A stretch of DNA of 9,348 nt, taken from NCBI GenBank assembly GCA_038241115.1, contig JBBRGA010000135.1, forward strand, positions 1 through 9,348. The letters are read 5' to 3'. Of the stretch, positions 6,233 through 9,348 are shown piece by piece. A program made the translations under genes and the position numbers. Origin of the DNA: JANYJJ01 sp038241115 (GTDB taxonomy: Bacteria; Pseudomonadota; Gammaproteobacteria; Burkholderiales; Burkholderiaceae_C). Numbering within the stretch: the first letter of the stretch is position 1; every line of letters starts with the position of its first letter. The notes below the pieces were generated by a model. It was not told the origin of the DNA. It searched no databases and was given only the letters and a program-made list of their open reading frames with translations.

Positions 6233-6948
6233 CCCTTGAAAACACTTTGCCCAGCCTCGACCCTGCGTCGTTTCACCGCACGGATTCAGCGCAGCTTCAA
6301 GCGCCACTGAAATCAACCCATCCACCCCGCTTTTTGCTGCTGTACGGCTCGCTGCGCGAACGCTCCTACAGCCGGCTGCTCACGCTGGAGGCAGCGCGCT
6401 TGCTGCAGGCTTTGGGCGGCGAGGTGCGCATCTTTGATCCGGCTGGATTGCCGCAACCCGACGCCGCGCCCGACAGCCACCCCAAGGTGCACGAGCTGCG
6501 CGAGTTGGCGGCCTGGAGCGAGGGCATGGTGTGGACCTCGCCCGAGCGGCACGGCGCGATGACCGGCATCATGAAATCTCAAATCGACTGGATCCCGCTG
6601 AGCCTGGGCGCGGTGCGGCCCACGCAGGGAAAAACCCTGGCGGTGATGGAGGTGTCGGGTGGCTCGCAGAGCTTCAATGCCGTCAACCAGATGCGCATCC
6701 TGGGCCGATGGATGCGCATGCTGACCATCCCCAACCAATCGTCGGTGGCCATGGCATTCAAGGAGTTTGACGACGCCGGCCGCATGAGGCCTTCGCCGTA
6801 CTACGACCGCGTGGTCGACGTGATGGAAGAGCTGATGAAGTTCACCCTGCTGACCCGCGACGTGGCGCCGTATCTGGTGGACCGTTACAGCGAGCGCAAA
6901 GAAAGTGCGGCAGACCTGATCAAGCGAGTCAACCAGCAGTCGATCTAG
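6229..6948 (+). CDS. arsH: ArsH, NADPH-dependent FMN oxidoreductase (organoarsenical resistance)
   Basis: A 239-residue flavodoxin-fold protein. ArsH enzymes use FMN and NADPH and are known to oxidise toxic trivalent methylated or aromatic arsenicals to less toxic pentavalent forms; some also act as quinone or metal reductases. The FMN phosphate loop appears as YGSLRERSYSRLL (residues 39-51). The family blocks TSPERHGAMTGIMKSQIDW (103-121) and EVSGGSQSFNAVNQMRILGR (141-160) are intact, followed by MLTIPNQSSVAMAF. The N-terminal 30 residues before PPRFLLLYGS are variable in the family. The start is the ATG in the ATGA overlap with arsR; a longer reading of the same frame runs through arsR and is rejected. 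No arsB, acr3 or arsC follows; the next gene remnant lies on the opposite strand. Confidence 0.95.
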   Translation: MTLENTLPSLDPASFHRTDSAQLQAPLKSTHPPRFLLLYGSLRERSYSRLLTLEAARLLQALGGEVRIFDPAGLPQPDAAPDSHPKVHELRELAAWSEGMVWTSPERHGAMTGIMKSQIDWIPLSLGAVRPTQGKTLAVMEVSGGSQSFNAVNQMRILGRWMRMLTIPNQSSVAMAFKEFDDAGRMRPSPYYDRVVDVMEELMKFTLLTRDVAPYLVDRYSERKESAADLIKRVNQQSI

Positions 6949-7014
6949 ACAGGTATTTTTGAAGCCGTGCTGCAGCCGGGTTGCGGCGATGTCAGCCGTT
7001 GCCGAATGCAGCCC

Positions 7015-7054
7015 GCGCTCAGCGCTTGTCCAAAAGCGCTCAGCGCTTGTCCAA
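7015..7054. repeat. Direct repeat, 19 bp identical with 21-bp period, at the 3' end of the secretin remnant
   Basis: GCGCTCAGCGCTTGTCCAA occurs at 7015-7033 and again at 7036-7054. On the minus strand the copies encode VLLDKR-stop and then ALLDKR-stop in the same frame, so the last six sense codons plus the stop codon of the secretin frame have been duplicated. The duplication lies partly beyond the functional stop and so does not lengthen the protein. Confidence 0.85.
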
Positions 7055-7965
7055 CAGCACGCGGCGTTGGGCCATTACCGCGGCCATGGTGGGCCCTGCG
7101 GCCAGCGCTGCGGTTGGCGACGAGACCGGTGCCGCGGGTGCAGCGGGTGTCGCGGGTGCAGCAGTCACTGGTGCTGCTGAGGCTGGTGCCGCCACCGTGC
7201 GCGCATTCACCACCACCGTGCGCGAGGGCGGCGTGTCAAAGGCGCCGAGGGCTTGCTCGGTGCTGCGTTGCCAGTCTTCGGCGGTGCGGATGATGGTGGG
7301 CTTGATCAGCACCACCAGCTCCTTTTTGCGCACGCTGGTGACGACGTTGTTCAGCAGCGTGCGTCCCACCGCGTTGCCACTGGTGCCGGGCAGGCCGGAA
7401 ATGCGGCTGCTCGATTCGCTTTGCATCAGTCCGCCTATGGCCACGATGTTGCCGTCTTGCACACGCACCACGGTGTCGGTCTCGTTGACGCTGCTGGTGG
7501 CCAGCGGCAGGCGGTAGTTGCCGATGCTGCCAAGGTCGACCTGCTTGATTTTTTCGGTCACCGAAGTCACCGAGGGCCGCAGGTGCAAGGTGATCATGTT
7601 GGCCTCGTCGATCTGCGGCGTCACGTCCAGCGCGATGCCGCTGAAAAACGGCGTGAGCGTCAGATTCGGCAGCGTCGTGGTGTTGGCACCGGCAGTGGTT
7701 CCGGGGGTCGTGGTACCGCCCGACACGTTGGTGACGAAGTACTCGTCAACGCCCACCTTGAGCACCGCCTTCTGGTTGTTCAGCGTGGCCACGCGCGGGC
7801 TCGACAAGATCTGCAGATCGCCGTGGCTTTCTAAAAATCCGAGCACCGCCTGAAAGCCGTTGGTGGCCAGCGACAAACCCAGCGTGCCGCTGCCGGCCGC
7901 TGGCAGTGCCACACCGTCGATCAGCAGTGAGGTTGCCGCAGACGCCAGCGTGGGCAGGCCGTTCG
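7040..7965 (-). pseudogene. MshL-like secretin, C-terminal fragment (5' part lost)
   Basis: About 300 codons of intact reading encode the C-terminal secretin (outer-membrane pore) domain of a type IV/MSHA-pilus or type II secretion protein. Hallmarks are FLESHGDLQILSSPRVATLN, NNQKAVLKVG, IALDVTPQID and VQDGNIVAIGGLM. After ELVVLIKPTII comes an alanine/proline-rich tail ending LLDKR. The VQDGNIVAIGGLM and SGLPGTSG pattern resembles MshL more than PilQ or GspD. The N-terminal half, with signal peptide and N-domains, is missing: going upstream the frame passes PTLASAATSLLIDG and then meets ATPase-gene sequence at about 7965. A GTG at 7912 could start a short product, but without export signal or periplasmic domains it would not make a working secretin. 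The 5' boundary is approximate. Confidence 0.82.
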
Positions 7966-8184
7966 GGCGATGTCGGCGGTTTCGCTGCCGCGGATCTCGC
8001 CCACCAAAATCACGTCCGGGTGTTGCCGCAATGTGGCGCGCAGCACGCGCGCAAAACTGAGTTCGATCTTGTCGTTGACCTGCACCTGCGTCAGGCCGGG
8101 CAGGCGGTACTCGATAGGGTTTCGACGGTGATGACCTTCTGCTGCTCGGCGTCGATCTCGGCCAAGGTGCCCACGCAGCTGCCG
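7966..8184 (-). pseudogene. GspE/PilB/MshE-type secretion ATPase fragment, frameshifted and truncated at both ends
   Basis: A remnant of a type II secretion or type IV pilus assembly ATPase. The minus strand first reads TLAEIDAEQQKVITVET. A one-base deletion in the G run at 8117-8119 (C run on the coding strand) then shifts the frame to PIEYRLPGLTQVQVNDKI, followed by LSFARVLRATLRQHPDVILVGEIR and GSETADIA. These correspond to the segment after Walker A, through the Asp box and Walker B (ILVGEIR). Walker A itself is missing at the 5' side. The 3' side breaks right after ETADIA (7966), where family members continue with the LRAAxTGHL stretch. The sequence instead enters the secretin fragment in another reading frame. 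It cannot make a functional ATPase. The 5' boundary near 8184 is where recognisable similarity fades. Confidence 0.82.
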
Positions 8185-8227
8185 CCCTTGAAGGCAGATG
8201 AAAGCCACTTTGGATGCAAACAGAAAA

Positions 8228-8251
8228 CCGTTAACGGACTATATTCAGTCC
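8228..8251. promoter_or_regulatory. Palindromic operator/promoter of the toxin-antitoxin pair
   Basis: A perfect 10-bp palindrome CCGTTAACGG (8228-8237) overlaps by two bases a second inverted repeat, GGACT-ATATTC-AGTCC (8236-8251). The second contains a good -10-like TATATT at 8240-8245; no convincing -35 hexamer is seen. YefM/Phd antitoxins and their toxin complexes repress their own promoters through palindromes around the -10, so this is the likely autoregulatory site. Confidence 0.6.
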
Positions 8252-8278
8252 AACACGATGACCTTCACCTTTGTTCCC

Positions 8279-8563
8279 ATGCGCTACTCCACCCAAGTCA
8301 AATCCATTAGCTACCTGAAGGCCAACGCTGCCGAATTGCTGCAAACGCTGGCTGAGCAGCGTGAACCGGTGCTCATCACCCAAAACGGCGAAGCCAAGGC
8401 GGTGTTGCAAGACGTTGGCTCCTTTGAGGAGATGCAAGAAATGCTCGCGCTTCTGAAATGTCTGGCCATGGGCGACCGCGAAGTCGACGCGGGCCAGCTT
8501 CAGCCAATCGACGTGGCAGTTGCCGACCTGCGTACCGCATTGCGCGACGAGTTCCAGCGCTGA
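8279..8563 (+). CDS. Type II antitoxin, Phd/YefM family
   Basis: A 94-residue antitoxin that would neutralise the toxin encoded immediately downstream and repress the operon. The N-terminal Phd/YefM fold is seen in MRYSTQVKSISYLKANAAEL, with EPVLITQNGEAKAVLQDVGS forming the conserved beta-strand block. The C-terminal part, about residues 60-94, is the toxin-wrapping tail. The start at 8279 was chosen because related antitoxins begin MRYST. An in-frame ATG at 8258 would add seven residues and lies just after the promoter palindrome, so a near-leaderless longer form is possible; neither has a clear Shine-Dalgarno site. The toxin frame begins around the antitoxin stop, giving tight coupling. Confidence 0.9.
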   Translation: MRYSTQVKSISYLKANAAELLQTLAEQREPVLITQNGEAKAVLQDVGSFEEMQEMLALLKCLAMGDREVDAGQLQPIDVAVADLRTALRDEFQR

Positions 8564-8565
8564 CC

Positions 8566-8904
8566 TTGGCGGCTCCGCGAACTTACCGGGTGGTGATCAC
8601 CCACCGAGCTCAACACGATCTGCGTGCCATCACCCGTTGGATAGCACAGCACGACTCGCTGAGCGCCGCCGAGCATGTGCTCGACCGGGTGCTCAAGACC
8701 TGCGAGAAGCTGGTCCTTCAGCCAGAGCGCGGTGCTTACCCTGCCGAACTGATCGCCCTTGGCATTCGGCGCTACCGGCAGGTGTTCTTCAAACCCTACC
8801 GTGTCGTTTACCGCGTGGACGGCGACCAAGCGGCGGTGTTGCTGATTGCGGACGGACGCCGCGACTTGAAGACCTTGTTCGAGCGCCGATTGCTGAGCAT
8901 GTAG
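8566..8904 (+). CDS. Type II toxin, RelE/ParE family
   Basis: About 112 residues with the RelE/ParE toxin fold: YRVVITHRAQHDLRAITRWI at the N-terminus, LERGAYP-like LQPERGAYPAELIALGIRRY in the middle, and FKPYRVVYRVDGD, VLLIADGRRDLKTLF and ERRLL at the C-terminus. ParE members poison DNA gyrase and RelE members cleave mRNA on the ribosome; the sequence alone does not decide which. No ATG is available upstream of the conserved region. The TTG at 8566, two bases after the antitoxin stop, is the best candidate. A CTG at 8560 overlapping that stop, or GTG codons at 8590 and 8593, are alternatives. The weak start would keep toxin synthesis below that of the antitoxin. The frame is complete and looks functional. 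Confidence 0.86.
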   Translation: MAAPRTYRVVITHRAQHDLRAITRWIAQHDSLSAAEHVLDRVLKTCEKLVLQPERGAYPAELIALGIRRYRQVFFKPYRVVYRVDGDQAAVLLIADGRRDLKTLFERRLLSM

Positions 8905-9002
8905 CCACTGGCCCAGATCGGCCGGTTTGATCTGATGCGCTGCTGCGCGCAGTGCGTCTGCCATGCGCTTGGTCGATTTGTGCGACTGCCAATGGGCTCG
9001 TG

Positions 9003-9029
9003 CAGCAATCAGCGCTGCCCTGATTGCTG
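9003..9029. terminator. 10-bp stem hairpin between convergent toxin and monooxygenase genes
   Basis: Perfect inverted arms CAGCAATCAG (9003-9012) and CTGATTGCTG (9020-9029) enclose a 7-base loop. The hairpin begins about 16 bases beyond the monooxygenase stop on the minus strand and about 100 bases beyond the toxin stop on the plus strand. Neither side has a run of T, so it is not a textbook intrinsic terminator, but its position between convergent genes fits a terminator or 3'-end stabiliser. The rest of 8905-9045 holds no gene that I can recognise. Confidence 0.5.
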
Positions 9030-9045
9030 GTCACCGAAGTGGCCC

Positions 9046-9348
9046 TCAGACCGCGCCACGCCCCACTGCGTTTTCGTCCTTCTGCGCAAGGGCCCGCGCC
9101 CGTCCGAAAGCCAGCACGCCGTCGTCGATGGCCTTGAAGCGCAGCGTGATCACGTCCAGGATGTAGTTCTGGTCCAGGCGCCACGGCTTGCGGTTGCCCT
9201 GCTTGGGCAGCACCGCCAAGCCGCGCTGCACATAGCCGCTGGTGAAGCTGAGCATGGGCTCGGGCTGCACCGAGGCGTCTGGCACCGGCGTGCACACCGT
9301 CACGCCGTGGCGGTCCATGTACTTCAGCAAGCGGCACACGTAACGCGC
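9046..9348 (-). CDS. Flavin-containing monooxygenase, C-terminal part (5' end outside window)
   Basis: The last 100 codons of a class B flavoprotein monooxygenase (flavin-containing or Baeyer-Villiger type), which uses FAD, NADPH and oxygen to oxygenate organic substrates. The visible stretches YVCRLLKYMDRHGVTVCTP, SFTSGYVQRGLAVLPKQG, RKPWRLDQNYILDV and AIDDGVLAFGRA match the conserved C-terminal region of this family. The FAD and NADPH Rossmann motifs would lie outside the window. The substrate cannot be told from this part. The stop codon at 9046-9048 leaves about 140 bp to the convergent toxin gene. Confidence 0.85.
   Translation of the reverse strand, partial: ARYVCRLLKYMDRHGVTVCTPVPDASVQPEPMLSFTSGYVQRGLAVLPKQGNRKPWRLDQNYILDVITLRFKAIDDGVLAFGRARALAQKDENAVGRGAV

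Noticed and set aside
5747..6325. Upstream extension of the gshA frame by nearly 200 codons on the minus strand
   Set aside because: It runs antisense through arsR and the start of arsH and has no family similarity; the ATG at 5746 has a strong AGGAG and the correct GshA N-terminus.
7040..7912. Treating the secretin frame as a complete gene starting at the GTG at 7912
   Set aside because: It lacks signal peptide and N-domains, and secretin-like sequence continues upstream of the GTG before meeting the ATPase fragment.
8905..9002. Short minus-strand frame beginning MADALRAAAHQIKPADL beyond the toxin gene
   Set aside because: It mostly overlaps the toxin gene in antisense, has no recognisable domain and no start signals.
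1..9348. CRISPR arrays, tRNA or rRNA genes, insertion sequences or transposases
   Set aside because: No spaced direct repeats, no tRNA cloverleaf and no transposase-like reading frame or terminal inverted repeats were seen on reading both strands.

Overview
The window is GC-rich DNA with dense gene packing, short start/stop overlaps and proteins of proteobacterial type. The ArsR/ArsH pair, the ZrgA/DUF3299 cluster, the MshL-like secretin and the YefM/ParE module together fit a betaproteobacterium of the Burkholderiales, most likely Comamonadaceae. This placement is an inference from protein character; no 16S or other phylogenetic marker is present apart from part of trpS.

Layout. (1) Positions 1-629, minus strand: 5' part of trpS (tryptophanyl-tRNA synthetase), running off the left edge just after its KMSKS motif. 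(2) Positions 775-4147, plus strand: a compact four-gene cluster of ZrgA-family (DUF2796) periplasmic protein, LolD/MacB-type ABC ATPase, FtsX/MacB-type permease and secreted DUF3299 protein. It resembles the zinc-regulated Zrg system of Vibrio, and its proposed role is envelope metal (zinc) handling. (3) Positions 4181-5746, minus strand: complete gshA of the E. coli type, convergent with the DUF3299 gene. (4) Positions 5747-5890: a 144-bp divergent control region with a TTGACT promoter element, a 7-bp inverted repeat that runs into the arsR start codon, and a GC-rich hairpin in the presumed gshA leader. (5) Positions 5891-6948, plus strand: arsR and arsH, overlapping by four bases. No arsenite pump or arsenate reductase lies in the window. 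(6) Positions about 8184-7040, minus strand: a decayed pilus or secretion locus. A frameshifted, truncated fragment of a GspE/MshE-type ATPase is joined directly to the C-terminal secretin domain of an MshL-like protein. (7) Positions 8228-8904, plus strand: a YefM/Phd antitoxin and ParE/RelE toxin pair with palindromes upstream. (8) Positions 9046-9348, minus strand: C-terminal end of a flavin-containing monooxygenase, running off the right edge, with a strong 10-bp stem hairpin beyond its stop.

How the genes may work together. The left half looks like stable core genome (trpS, gshA) with a metal-homeostasis cluster. The middle couples thiol synthesis (GshA makes gamma-glutamylcysteine, the precursor of glutathione) back-to-back with an arsenic-responsive regulator and a flavoprotein that detoxifies organoarsenicals, so coordinated control is plausible. 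The right half is accessory in character: gene remnants, a toxin-antitoxin module and short duplications.

Nothing here is clearly a wholly new system. The items most worth a second look are the Zrg-like cluster with an altered ZrgA metal loop, the shared gshA/arsRH control region, and the fused secretion-gene remnant.
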